64,000 nt of DNA from contig JBAKBP010000783.1 in assembly GCA_037953745.1 (NCBI GenBank), forward strand, positions 62,001 to 126,000. The letters are read 5' to 3'. A program made the translations under genes and the position numbers. The notes beneath the pieces were generated by a model that ran no database searches, was not told the origin of the DNA, and saw nothing but the letters and a program-made list of their open reading frames with translations. Origin of the DNA: Lithodes maja. Its lineage: Eukaryota > Arthropoda > Malacostraca > Decapoda > Lithodidae. Positions 32,281-43,602 of this stretch are shown piece by piece; positions within the stretch are counted from its first letter, which is position 1, and each line of letters starts with the position of its first letter.

Positions 32281-32360
32281 ATCGTCCGCGCCGGGCCTCG
32301 AACCTGAAACATCAGATTCAAAACCGTAACCGTTGCTGCTAGGCTAGCGCAACACTGGAA
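32281..32360 (-). ncRNA. tRNA-like sequence with A and B boxes
   Basis: On the minus strand TAGCCTAGCAG (A-box-like) is followed by GGTTCGAGGCC (canonical B box) and then a long T run that would terminate Pol III. The acceptor and anticodon stems do not pair when I fold it by hand, so it is not a working tRNA. It is more likely a tRNA pseudogene or a SINE head. Confidence 0.4.
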
Positions 32361-32620
32361 TGTGAGCGGTGGGACAGTTATTTGAGCAAAGTATGGCTCT
32401 TGCTATTGTACTTCAGCTTGTCTTTATCGCTTTATTGCAAAGTATTTTGAGATTATTACATCTATATCATATATGTACCACTCAAAATTATATATTACAA
32501 AGCTTTAAAAATATGCAAGGAGTACATTTAGGTCGGATTAGTGTTAAATAATGCAGAGGAGACAGCAATGAAAGTTGCGGGAGAGTGATGCAACTCTACT
32601 TCGCTCCATTTCTTGCTGTA

Positions 32621-33344
32621 CAGTAGTCCCTCGTTATCGACGGCTTTTTTATAGACGGATTTGATTATAGACTGATTGCTTTATCATAGACGGATTCGAC
32701 TATCGACTGACTTTAGACTGATTCGAGTATCGACTGATATATCGACGGATTAATTGTTTATTTATATTACTCTAATATACCAACCAAAAGTGGATTAAAT
32801 GATAAACAATAAGACATACAATAATAAGAAAATACACCGAAAACGAGAGCAAAAATAATTAGCCTAAAGACTTTAGGTTTTGAGTGAATCCGGATTCACC
32901 GACAATCGGAGCGTCACTTTCGACCTCCATTTTTAATGTTGTCAAAACCAGGCAGAAGCTCTAAGTCCACCCGCCTTTTACTTGCTTATTTGTGCCTGAA
33001 CCTTGTATCTCTTGCATTTATTATGGCCTCTAATGTATTCAGTGATAGACGGTGTGCCTGGTGGTAATAATGAAGGAATTGAATCCCCAGGACCATCAAA
33101 ACAGTCAAGTCAAGTGCCATGTCTGACGAGGTTATGTATAAAGGAAAAACTTAAAAGTACATAGGATAATTTTATTTGCAATATACTCTAATATGTAAGG
33201 TTATGTGTAAAGGAAACACTTAAAAGTACATAGGATAGAGACCACGGATACTGTATGTGTGTGTACGGTAATGCGGTATCGACGGTTTTTGCTATCGACG
33301 GTAGTCTTAAGAACGTAACCCCCGTCGATAACGAGGGACTACTG
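32621..33344. mobile_element. TA-flanked MITE with pogo/Tigger-like ends
   Basis: The ends CAGTAGTCCCTCGTTATCGA and its inverse are exact over at least 20 bp. TA duplications lie at 32619-32620 and 33345-33346. Internal TATCGACGG/TAGACTGATT motifs recur near the left end. Non-coding. Confidence 0.9.
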
Positions 33345-33641
33345 TATTTTACGCAATTTACCGTTAAATATTTAATGCAGCTTACACAATAGTTTAGCAT
33401 TATACAGTATTGTTTTAGTCTACTTCGCCCATACATCATGGACGAGCCATAATAGCTTGTGAATAGACCATTGGAAAGAGACGAAATATCAGTGCGAAAT
33501 ATGGACAAAAGAACGTAGTCAAATGAGCTCTGGTTTTTCAGCTATCAGTACACATAATATTATTGTTTCGGTCTTAACATAATAATTTGTAAACTATATA
33601 AGTAGTAGGCATAATTTATACACACATTTCCGATTTATATA

Positions 33642-33972
33642 CAGTAGGGTTCCGCATAAAACGTGTTCAGATAAAACGAGTCTCGATTAAAACGAGCGAC
33701 CTAAAATATTAATATTTAATTTTCGATAAGAACGAATGTGATCACATAAAACGAGTCCGCCGCCAAAGTGGGGCAAATCCGAGGAGTTCTCATATAGAGC
33801 GCCGAAATATCGTACAAAACGTACAAAATATCATACGTTCCTGACGAAAATTTACGTTTACAGTGAACATTGACGATATTGGGACACCAAAATGCCGTGT
33901 TCACATAGAACGAAATCGCATAAAACGGCCTCGTTTATCGACCAATTTCTCGTTTTATGCGGGACCCTACTG
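33642..33972. mobile_element. TA-flanked MITE, ATAAAACG-rich
   Basis: The ends are CAGTAGGGTTCCGCATAAAA on the left and, inverted, CAGTAGGGTCCCGCATAAAA on the right, with TA at 33640-33641 and 33973-33974. The subterminal motif ATAAAACGAG recurs several times. It starts with the same CAGTAG as the MITE at 32621, so the same transposase class is plausible. Non-coding. Confidence 0.9.
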
Positions 33973-33974
33973 TA

Positions 33975-34139
33975 TTTAAATTGAAGCTCTATTTAGCAGG
34001 AAGTATAGGTTTTATACAAATCATTTCGGTGAGCATAATTTCGCCGAGCAATGATTAGTGAAAAGAGTTCTGCCTTTGCTCAGCAAAACGCCCTAGTTTG
34101 GAGTTTTCGCCAAGCAGTGTGCTTGGCGAAAAGTGGCTT
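33975..34139. other. Spacer with GCTCAGCGAAA-type repeats
   Basis: TTTGCTCAGC and CGCCAAGC motifs alternate at 34070-34150. No gene seen. Confidence 0.35.
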
Positions 34140-36178
34140 TGCTCAGCGAAAGTTGCCCGTGTGATAGCCCCTTTACAGACCAACAAAGCTCTCATTCTTA
34201 CCAGAGGCAATTCCAACACTTCACAACAGTCTTCTAACAGACATCAACAGCAGAGACAGCAGCAGTAGAGTCAGGGGCAATCTAAATCTTTTCAAGGGAC
34301 AAAAAACTAGCTACTCTCAGATCGACTCTAGCCAGCTGGCTCACTGTGCACCAGACAGGATCCTTCAGGGCCAGGTACCCTGCTTGGTCTCAGGGCACCT
34401 GGGCTAGACAGATTGTCAAGAAAGGCCTGTGCTAGGAGTGGAAACATCGACCTTATCTAAGACCAAGCTCAAACAATATTGTAATATCTCACAAGGTGTT
34501 GCTTAATACAAGAATATATTAGTCCGTGTACCCCCACAATCAAAAGTCTTCCTTTCACACCTTTTTCTTGTGCCCAAACGGGACAGTGCCAAATTGAGAC
34601 CAGTCATAGACCTGTCAATTCTGAACAAATTCATAATCAATTACTAATGCGTGGCTAGTGACTAGACCTCAAAGACGCCTATTGGCATGTACCTGTAGCA
34701 AGAAGGTTTCAGAAGTTTCTGGCCATACCTTACCAAAATTCAGCAGTAATGTTCAGTCGCCTCCCCCTTTGGTCTGAACCTGGCCCCCAGAGTTTTTACC
34801 AAATTAGTGAAGCAAGCGCTTCTTGCTTTGAGTCAACAAAGCATCATTATCCTATTCTATCTTGGCTACTGGGTGGTGGTAGGAGACTCCCCTCAACAAT
34901 GCATCAGCCATGCAGTATGAGTAGTCCGACATGTTATACACCTAGGCTTCAGAGTGAACCTAGACTAATCAAATCTAGTTCCAACTCAGAGAGCAGAATG
35001 GGTAGGACTTATTTGGGACACTCGCACACTTACAATACAACAAAGTCAGTCCAATGCTCGTCGTCTTCAGATGAAATTATTCAAAGCCCTACATGCAAAG
35101 ACCATAACGAGGAGACTGGGAGTCACTGATAGGTTCCATCAACTGGGTTCAGTTGACAGTCCCACTGGGAAGGTTGCAGCTCAAACGTTTAATCTGGCTA
35201 GGCAACAGATTCTTCCCTATCAATTTTTATCAATTATCCACACTTACTAATTCCCATTCCCACTCAAATTCTCAGACTACTAAGCTTTTGGGTGAAACTG
35301 GAGATCAGGTTCTCGGTAGTACACTTGTCAGAGCCTCCACCAACCATTTGGGTAGACACGGATGCGGCAAGATCCCTAGGTTGGGGATATCAGTCGTCCG
35401 AAGTTCACCAAAACCAAGGCATGTGGTCGACATCAATGCCAAAGAGTTAGCAGTCCCCCTTTTCTTTCTGAGAGACCATGCCAACTCCCTACAAAACAAA
35501 TCAATAGCTTTTTGCATGGACAATACAGCTGCAGTCTCGTGCATAAACAAACAGGGTTCAACAAAATCTCTTAACTCTCCAGAGACTGTCAGAGAAACTA
35601 TTCTTCCTTGCCGTAAAGTACAGCATCACAATTCAAGCCACATACCTCCCGGGACGAGTGAACCTTTGGGCAGATGCTTTGTCCCGGGGCAAGAGTACGC
35701 TAATCGAATGTGCTCTAAAACAAAGTGCGTTCAACACTCATTCTCCCATTTCACCCACAAATAGACCTTTTTGCCTCAGTGACATTGGCCAAGCTCCCCC
35801 AGTTCTTCACCAGGTGGTGGCAAACTCAAGCGGGTGGTTCAGATGCATTCTCGATAGAGTGGAACAGGTGGTCCTCGATTTACCTGTTTTCTCCTCCGGA
35901 CACGACTCGTGTGCAAAATGTTAGTTTGGCCCACTCAGATATGGTACCACTAACTATATCAGTGGTGTCCAAACCTCATTCCCATTCCAATCTCATAATT
36001 CCACTTAGACCAGATTCAGACTTGTTTCAATTTCAGCTTGTGGACATTCAGAAGGCCAAGTGGCTAACACCTTATGATATGGGGGTTCATGATAAGTTAT
36101 TACACCAATATACTATCTCTACCCTTCGTCAATATGAATCTCATTGGAAAAACTTTACTACGTGGCTGGTGGAGTCCC
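34140..36178 (+). pseudogene. DIRS-C first half: end of Gag, RT, RNase H, Pro-rich domain
   Basis: The outermost element of the nest. Visible parts: SHLFLVPKRDSAKLRPVIDL (about 34550), LDLKDAYWHVPVARRFQKFL, then a degenerate catalytic box reading FYLGYWVV at about 34855-34880 (normally YLDDW). RNase H pieces are DINAKELAVPLFFLRDHA, FCMDNTAAVSCINKQGS and NLWADALSRG. Next come PQIDLFASVTLAKLPQFF, WNRWSSIYLFSPPD and FQLVDIQKAKWLTPYD. Several frame changes occur. It stops at VES (36178), where LINE-D is inserted. The 5' end (Gag, ITR) is missing. Confidence 0.8.
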
Positions 36179-36889
36179 TTTTTTTTTTTTCTATGTGAGT
36201 GAGGGAGGCAAAAGGCAGAACTGCCTGTAGCGAGTGCCTCCCCCAGAGTTGAAAGAGTGACAGGGCCAAAATCAAGGGACGTTAGAGCCAAAATTCCTGG
36301 ACACACAGAGTTTGAAGCAATTTAAGTCATAGGAAGAGGGAAAGGCTGATTCTGGGAGAGAGTTCCAGAGCTCAGCTGTTGAATAGAAGAAAGTCTGAGA
36401 GTAACGTTTCACTCTTGGGTTGGAGAGTTGCACAGAGTAGTGGTGGGATTGTGTTGCAAGATGGGTACCACGTGCCCTACGTAGAGGAGGTGGTATACAC
36501 TGGGAGAGCTGATCAGGAACACTGATTTTTTATATTAGCGATAGAATAGCGAGAGAGATGCAACATTGCAGCGGAGAGAGAGAGATTGCAGAGAGTTGGT
36601 GAGTGGACGGGAGTTAACCCGGCAGCTGCGGGAAGACTCTTAAGGGGTCCTACTGGGTGGCTGCGGGAAGACTCTTAAGATCTTAGGCCTAAAAAAAAAC
36701 ATTTAAAACACCCCAGTGGCACTAAAAAAAACTCAATTTGTGTTTAGGTGAGATAATTTCCCTCCATTACTTTCTACCACTCCTACACATGTCCCCTCCC
36801 CTCCCCCCCTTTCCCTTTCCCTCCCCCCCCCCTTTTCCCCCCCTCCTCAATTATCAGGTATTTTCTCTTATTATTCCCGATGTTTATCG

Positions 36890-37135
36890 AGTATTTTCAT
36901 GGGAGGACAAGTGGGAGACTAAGAGGGTGTACGAGAGCGAGGTGGAGGGACAGAGGGGGAGAGGTAGACCGAATATGAGGTGGAAGGATGGAGTGAGGAA
37001 CTACATGAATGAAGGCGGTGCTGGTTGGGGGGAGGGGCGTCGACTGACTGGGGACAGAGGTGCATGGGGGCGGTTCGTTCGTGGCCACCCCTTCGGGGAT
37101 CACGGCGTCAGGCAATAGATAGATAGATAGACAAG
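36890..37135 (+). pseudogene. LINE-E 3' end, copy 1
   Basis: The C-terminus RVYESEVEGQRGRGRPNMRW through GGAGWGEGRRLTGDRGAW is followed by a stop and an ATAGATAG microsatellite tail (37115-37132). Same family as 60236-60655 and 61050-61936. Confidence 0.75.
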
Positions 37136-37299
37136 TGGGAGAGAGAGAGAGAGAGGAGGGTGGAGGAGTGTAACTCCGACCCTCCAAGCCAGTCTGAGTC
37201 CACCTCAGTCCTCTCAGTGACATGCGAGATACGAGAGAGGGAGGGTGTGCCTGTCTCGCCGGTCTGGGCCAGATTACGACCGAGGGGCTAAAATATACA
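37136..37299. other. Spacer left of DIRS-B1
   Basis: A GA-repeat run at 37138-37156 and otherwise unassigned sequence up to the DIRS-B1 core. Confidence 0.4.
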
Positions 37300-37630
37300 A
37301 TTTATTAGTGGCCCCTCCATCATTGACGATTATGCCTATTACATAAGGCCTCCTCTTCAAACGCTCATTTACCGTAGTTTGAATCTACCGCGCGGAGCAT
37401 AAAAAATTGAGGAGCCTTCATCATGAGCGCACGCAACCTCACTCATGGTTCTGTCATTATGAAATTGGGTTCTCACTACGAAAAAACTTTGTAACAAATA
37501 ATAAATAAAAAGAAAATAAGAATAACTATTCATAAGCTTTCCATATACTCGTGGATGTACTTGTGTGGATATTTGACCAGACGCTGACTTCAGGCGTCAT
37601 ATTTCCTTCTCTGCTCTGCGCTCAACCTGC
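37300..37630 (+). repeat. Left ITR of DIRS-B1
   Basis: Inverted copy of about 54470-54785, starting TTAGTGGCCCCTCC and running to GGCGTCATATTTCC. Contains the hairpin ACGAAAAAACTTTGT. Confidence 0.88.
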
Positions 37631-38763
37631 CCTGACGTGTCTCCCCACGCTCCGCTGGTTCCGCATTTGCTGCGTCCCTAGTGAGTTTTTTCTCATTTGT
37701 TTACTCTGGGATGTATCGAGTAAGGTTAGGATATGCGTAGCAGGAGTGTCAGGGAAGGGTTTCCCGCAGTTCAGTGTATTTGGGTCGTGTGTTTGGGACA
37801 CCTATTTCGGGTGTACCCTCGTGGTCCCGTGGTGGACGCGTGTTACATTTTTCGCGGCTAGCTAGCCTAGTTATTTAGTTGGCTTTAACTACGCGTTATC
37901 AGGCTTCTTCTTATCTTTCTGATGAAGTTGCCTTATTGTTTGTTGTCTGACGTTCCTAGCGTATTTTTCTTCACTTAGTGAAGTTTTTTCTAGGTCCCGA
38001 GTCAGTGCTTCCCTCTCCCGGGAGTTTTTCTACGATGTGGTGATGGCGGTTGTTCCTGTTGTGATATGTTACAGTGGTTTTTGTTTATATTACGACGTGA
38101 TTAAGTGTTATTTCCGTCTGCTTAGGCCTAGCCAGCCGCTCGTAGCTTTTTACATGTACAGTACAAGTGTTATTGATTTATGGTTTAAATATGTAATACC
38201 GTGTCATGTGTGTCCTGGATTAGTTGTGTTTTGGCTTAATCCGGGGCCCAATTGTGTTTCTCAGATTGCATCTGGCTAGTGTGGGTTGCCTTTTCCGGCG
38301 GGTTTTCTTGATTGCTCCGAGAAAATCCGGCTGGTTGCTTTTTTCCGGCTGGTTTTTTCGATTGCACCCAAAAAATCCGGCTGGTTGCCGAGTTTTATAT
38401 CACGCGTGGTTAAAATAGGCTAGTTTCCCCCGGCGAGTGGTGGCCTGAGGGCTCTCCAGGACTGCGTCTGAGGAGTAGCCTGTGTTCAGGCTTACTTCGA
38501 CCTCCTTCGACCTCCGAGCTGTCAACACCTCGCAGCTGCTCTCCGATAATGAGTTACCTTGTGTGAAGTTGATAGGAGTGTCTAAGTGTTGTCCCGGAAA
38601 TTTATATGTGCATTTCAATAAGTAATTAGGTGTTTTATGAGCAATTCAGATGTAATTGGATATTCCAAGTAATTGAAAATATGGATTAAGTAAAACAGTT
38701 CCTGGAGTGAGATGGGATAGTGGGGCGATTGTTGTTTTTAGGCTGGCAGACGACCGCCTCGCG

Positions 38764-39882
38764 ATGGCGGGAAGGCGTGAAAGCCTAGCTGGGGATGAGG
38801 AGGAATATGAATTTGAAGGCTTTATCACCGAGGACAAGGATGATCAGTTGGCAAGTATGAAAAAACAATTAATGGGTCTTGTGAGATGGAGGGGAGTGAT
38901 GGAAAATTGGAGGAAGGAGTTAGGGGCTAAAGTAGAAGTTTTGTCCGATATGTGTGGCGTTACTAGCGGGGTGGATAGGCCTAGGCCAGTAAGTGACAGC
39001 CTAGCGGCAGTGATGGCCAGAGTAGACGAGTTAGCGTCGGAAAATGTGGCACTCAAGGCTCAGCTTAAGGAATATGAGGGCCACCTGAGTGAGGAAGTAA
39101 AAGGAATTAGTGAGGTAAAAAATGAGTGGACAAGGGTAGAAAGTGCCACGATGGTAGCCCTTGAAGAAATTGTGAAGGAGCAGAAGGAAGAGAGAGAAAA
39201 GGAAAAGAAAGAGTTTGAAAAAAATGTAGTGCAAGTTTTAAAGAAGAAAGAGAAGGTAGTGAGAGAGACAATAGATAGAGGTAAGTGTGTAGTAATCTTT
39301 GGAGATGTGGAAGAGCACCTGGCAGATATGAAGGTAAGAAAGGAAAGGGATGTTGTGAAAGTCAAGGGGATACTGGATTACTTAGACGAGGGTTATGGAT
39401 GGGTAAAAGAACTGGAGGAGGTGAGAAGGTTAGGAATATATAAGAAGGGCGAGATGAGACCACTAAGAGTGGAACTAAAGTTTAGATCAACAGCAGAAGC
39501 AGTAGCCAATGTGAGCTGGAAATTAAATTCGACAGAGCTGAATCATATAAGGGTAAAAAAGGACCTAAGTGTAGAAGAACGAGAACAGTTAAGGGAACTC
39601 CAAGCTAAGGCTGATGAAGAGAATGGAAAGTTGTCTGAAGAGCAAAAGAAGAAATTTTTTTGGAGAATAAGGGAAGGGCAAGTAAGGAAGTGGTACATCA
39701 GGAGCCACCAAGAACCGAAAGTAAGAGGAGTGATAGGGAAAGAGACAGAGAGACAAGTACGAAGTCAAAGCAAGGAGAAGGAGACGGAGCGAGAGATAAT
39801 GCAGGGAGCAGGGGACCGGAGAGAGAGCCAGGATGTGGTGGAGAGGGTGGAACAGAGGGAGAGAGAGGGGGGAGGAGAATAG
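38764..39882 (+). CDS. LINE copy C ORF1 protein (372 aa)
   Basis: The ATG at 38764 (MAGRRESLAGDEEEYEFEGF) is the first good start; the open frame runs slightly further upstream. Residues 100-190 are rich in Glu/Lys with heptad-like spacing, a likely coiled coil. A globular region follows (CVVIFGDVEEHLADMKVRK, RVELKFRSTAEAVANVSWKL), consistent with the RNA-chaperone ORF1p of LINEs. The C-terminus is highly charged. Its last about 220 nt overlap the open ORF2 frame. Unbroken. Confidence 0.8.
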   Translation: MAGRRESLAGDEEEYEFEGFITEDKDDQLASMKKQLMGLVRWRGVMENWRKELGAKVEVLSDMCGVTSGVDRPRPVSDSLAAVMARVDELASENVALKAQLKEYEGHLSEEVKGISEVKNEWTRVESATMVALEEIVKEQKEEREKEKKEFEKNVVQVLKKKEKVVRETIDRGKCVVIFGDVEEHLADMKVRKERDVVKVKGILDYLDEGYGWVKELEEVRRLGIYKKGEMRPLRVELKFRSTAEAVANVSWKLNSTELNHIRVKKDLSVEEREQLRELQAKADEENGKLSEEQKKKFFWRIREGQVRKWYIRSHQEPKVRGVIGKETERQVRSQSKEKETEREIMQGAGDRRESQDVVERVEQREREGGGE

Positions 39883-42787
39883 AATTAGTGGGGGAGGTGG
39901 AACTGGGTCAGGGAAGGGATGGAGGAGGAGGTGAACCTGGTAGGAGGCAGAGAGGGAAGAGAAACAAGGAGGTGGATTCAAATATACTGTGCTACTACAC
40001 TAATATAGATGGAATAAACAGTAAAAAGGTAGAGTTAGATAATATATTAAGAAAAGATCAACCACAGATAGTCTGTTTGACAGAGACAAAGCTGAACCAG
40101 GACTTTGACAGCAACATAGTGTTTAGTGAAGGATATAATATATGGAGAAATGATAGAAAGGGTAAAAGGGGAGGTGGAGTGGCAGTATTAGTTAAGAACC
40201 CTATGACAGCAAAGCACGTGGAGTTAAATAATGACAAGGCAGAAATAATGGCAGTTGAACTCAATGATATAGAAGGAAAAAAGCTAGACATAGCAGTAGC
40301 TTACATGCCACCAAAGACCAGAGCATGGAGGGAGTTGGAGTTTGAGGAGATGGTAGAGGATATGATTCAGTCGTTGAGAAGATTGCTTTTAAGGAAGAAT
40401 CGATTGATCTTGGTAGGAGATTTCAACTGTAGTGAGGTTGATTGGGAATCGGGAGATGCAGGGCCAAATCAGAGATCTTGGGGAAGTCGGCTAGTGGAGT
40501 TGGTTACGGAAAATGTACTTGCACAACATGTGAAGGAAAATACAAGAATGAGGGGTAATAACGAACCTTCTAAACTCGATCTGATTTTTACAAAAGATCC
40601 TCACGAAATTAGTGATATAAACTATCTATGTCCTGTAGGTAAAAGTGATCACCTATTACTAAAATGGAAGTTGACCTCGAGTAATGCCAATAGATTAGAC
40701 AATAGCTACATAAATGACAGATTAAATTATAGTAAAGCTGATTATGTATCCTTGAAAAGATATTTAGAGGGAGTAGATTGGGATCTTATTTTGAAGGAAC
40801 GGGACGTACAAGGTAAATATAGTAGATTCCTCGAAATTTATAGAGTAGGAACCAATATGTTTGTCCCAAGATATAAAACTGGAAATTTTACTAAGCAGAA
40901 AGATTGGTTTAATTTGAAATGCAAAAGAGCTTTGGGTAGGCGTGATGCAGCTTGGGCTAGATTAAGAAGAAGGAACACTGAGAGTAATCGGAATAAATAT
41001 AAACAGGAGAGGAATAGATATGTTAACATAATTAGGCAAGTTAAAATGAACTATGAGAAGAACATAGTAAATAAATGTGAAAGTGACCCTAGATTATTTT
41101 ATAAATATATAAACAGTAAGTTGAAGGTAAAGAAACAAATTACTAAATTAAGAGTTGATGCTAGGACGTATGAAAATGTATCGGACATGTGTGAGGTAAT
41201 GAATAACAAATTGGGGTCAGTTTTTACTAGAGAGGAAGGTTTTGACGAACCACAGGCGGGAGTACTGGAGAGTGGTCTTAGTAAGATTGAAATAACTAGA
41301 GATGAGCTGTTATCTGCGATGAGAGGACTTGAAGTAAGGAAAGCTATGGGACCAGATGAAGTGTCTGCCTGGGTTTTAAAGGAGTGTGCAGAACAATTAG
41401 TAGAGCCAGTGAGGGACATAATTCAAGCTTCCTTGATAAAGGACAGGTTCCTGTTGAATGGAAAAGAGCTAATATCATTCTGATATACAAGAATGGAAAC
41501 CCTGAGGACCCTCTAAACTATAGACCAGTTTCACTTACTAGTATTGTATGCAAGATTTGTGAAAAGCTAATTAGGAAGAGATGGATGAAAATGTTGGAGA
41601 GAAAGAAGATAATAACCCCAAAGCAATTTGGATTCAGAGAAGGGACATCTTGTGTTACCAGTTTGCTATGTTATTACAGTAGGGTGATAGATGTACTCCA
41701 AGAAAAAGGCGGATGGGTGGACTGCGTCTACTTAGACCTTTCCAAAGCATTCGATAAGGTACCACATAAGAGATTGTTATCTAAGCTTGAGACGCTAGGA
41801 TGTGTCAGGGGGAGTTTGCTGAAATGGATGGAGAGCTATTTAACAGATAGGGAAATGAGGACCAACATTAGAGGAACTTACTCATCGTGGCGGAAAGTTG
41901 AGAGTGGTGTGCCGCAGGGATCTATGTTGGCACCTCTCATGTTCCTTATGTACGTGAATGACCTGCCGATAGGCATAAACTCTTACATGTCAATGTTTGC
42001 AGATGACGTAAAAATTATGAGACAAATAACAAATAAAAGTAGTTGTGAGGAGCTGCAAGGGGATTTAGATAAAATATACGAATGGAGCACCAAGTGGAAA
42101 ATGAAATTTAATATAAGTAAATGCCATGTGTTAAATATGGGAAGAAGTGTGAATAGACCAAATTGGGAGTACAGGATGGGAGATAATATAATTAGCAAGG
42201 CCGAAAAAGAAAAAGATTTAGGGTTGATTATACAAGATAATTTGTCGCCAGAGAAACATATTAACAAGCTCTTTAGCGGAATGTATGCAATGGCCGGGAA
42301 TATGAAAGTTGCTCTGAACTACTTGGATGAGACCATGGTAGCGAAAATTATGAAGAGTATGATTAGACCAAGATTGGAGTATGCAGCAGTGGTGTGGTCC
42401 CCGCATCTAAAGAAGCATATTCACAAGTTAGAAAGAATCCAGAGAGCAGTCACTAGATTGGTTCCAAGTCTCAGAGAACTGCCATATGAAGGGAGGCTAG
42501 ACAAATTAAATCTACCGAGTCTAAAAGAGAGGAGAGAGAGGGGAGACATGATAATGATGTACAAATGTGCCCGGGGGCTGGAGAGGCTGGATAGGGAGGA
42601 TATATTAATTATGGATACAGGAATAACTAGAGGCCACAGCTACAAAGTAAAAAGACCTACCTGCAAGAACGATATCAGGAAGTTTAGCTTCCCCTATAGA
42701 TGTATTGACAAATGGAATGGGCTGGAGGAGGAGGTGGTAGGGGCAAGGAACATCCATATTTTCAAGAAAAAATTGGATAAAAAGTAG
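39883..42787 (+). pseudogene. LINE copy C ORF2 (endonuclease/RT), one frameshift
   Basis: Endonuclease: YYTNIDGINSKKVEL, TETKLN, VGDFNC (about 40412), SKLDLIFT and GKSDH. RT: MGPDEVSAWVLKEC, then one base appears missing at about 41435, and the reading frame continues from YRPVSLTSIVCKIC through SGVPQGSMLAP and the catalytic FADD (41996-42007) to RERRERGDMIMMYK and a normal stop at 42787. The ORF2 frame is already open from 39660, inside ORF1. A single lesion suggests a fairly young copy. Confidence 0.85.
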
Positions 42788-42870
42788 ACTGAGAGACGGG
42801 ACAACACGAGCTTAGCTCAACTCCTGTAAACTACAATTAGGTAAATACAATTAGGTAAATACTAGGTATT

Positions 42871-43602
42871 TCCCGGCGGGATGGCTATACCCGTTTCACT
42901 AGGTGTTCATACGGACACCGGTGGAGTATAGTTTTTCCCGGTTTTTGCAAAGCCATTGAAAAACTAGGCTGTTTTTGTTTGTTTGGTCTTTCCACCCCGG
43001 CGATCTTTTGCAAAGAAGTGGGGATAGGAACAATTGGGGTTAATATTTAAATTACTTTCACACCCGGCGGTTGAACCTTGGGGAGGTGGGATTAACGGAT
43101 TTGCAATTCGGTATAGTTAGCCAGACAATTGAGGGATACAATTGGGTATCGAGGCCTTCAAAATACGGCGATCTATGAAGGCTTCGAAGGAAGTCAGATC
43201 TAAAACGTTTAAGATAAGCTTACCTCCTTTTTAACTGCGATATAATAAGGAGGCCGGCGTCTTAATATGGGTTTCCGGTGGCCAATAATACCACTGGGAA
43301 GACTGCGTCATTTATAACGACATGCTCGTCTCTATATTATGTCGGAGGATGTGCTTAAATCTTTTGGACAAGTGAAGATATTCTAAAATCTTTACATAAG
43401 AACCTACAGGGTAACAAGAGGTAATAGTGGTGTATTACGTCTTGTTGCCCGGCGGTTCATTAACACTTGTGTTAGAACATTTTGGGGTAACCTTATGAGC
43501 ATTAATTCCTGGAAATTTTCTTTTTTCCAGGGCGGAGTTCCGGCGGGTCAACAAAGGACCAGAAGGAGCCCGGGGGTGGCTTAGCTCTTCCCAGTCTCTG
43601 TT
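42871..43602 (+). other. DIRS-B1 leader before Gag
   Basis: Non-coding. Alignable, inverted, with 16902-17480 and 21917-22200 of DIRS-B2. Contains one copy of the 140-bp unit at about 43030-43180. Confidence 0.65.

Larger units (their letters stand above)
38475..42870 (+). mobile_element. CR1/L2-like LINE, copy C (possibly full length)
   Basis: Inserted in the DIRS-B1 leader: similarity with the DIRS-B2 leader stops at about 38470 and resumes at about 42872 (TCCCGGCGGGATGGC). It has a 5' leader of about 290 bp, ORF1, ORF2 and a 3' end of tandem ACAATTAGGTAAAT units (42832-42868). It is a different subfamily from copies A and B, with clearly diverged protein and a different tail unit. Confidence 0.85.

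Noticed and set aside
32281..32360. Functional tRNA gene
   Set aside because: A and B boxes are present, but hand folding gives no acceptor or anticodon stem, so I list it only as tRNA-like.
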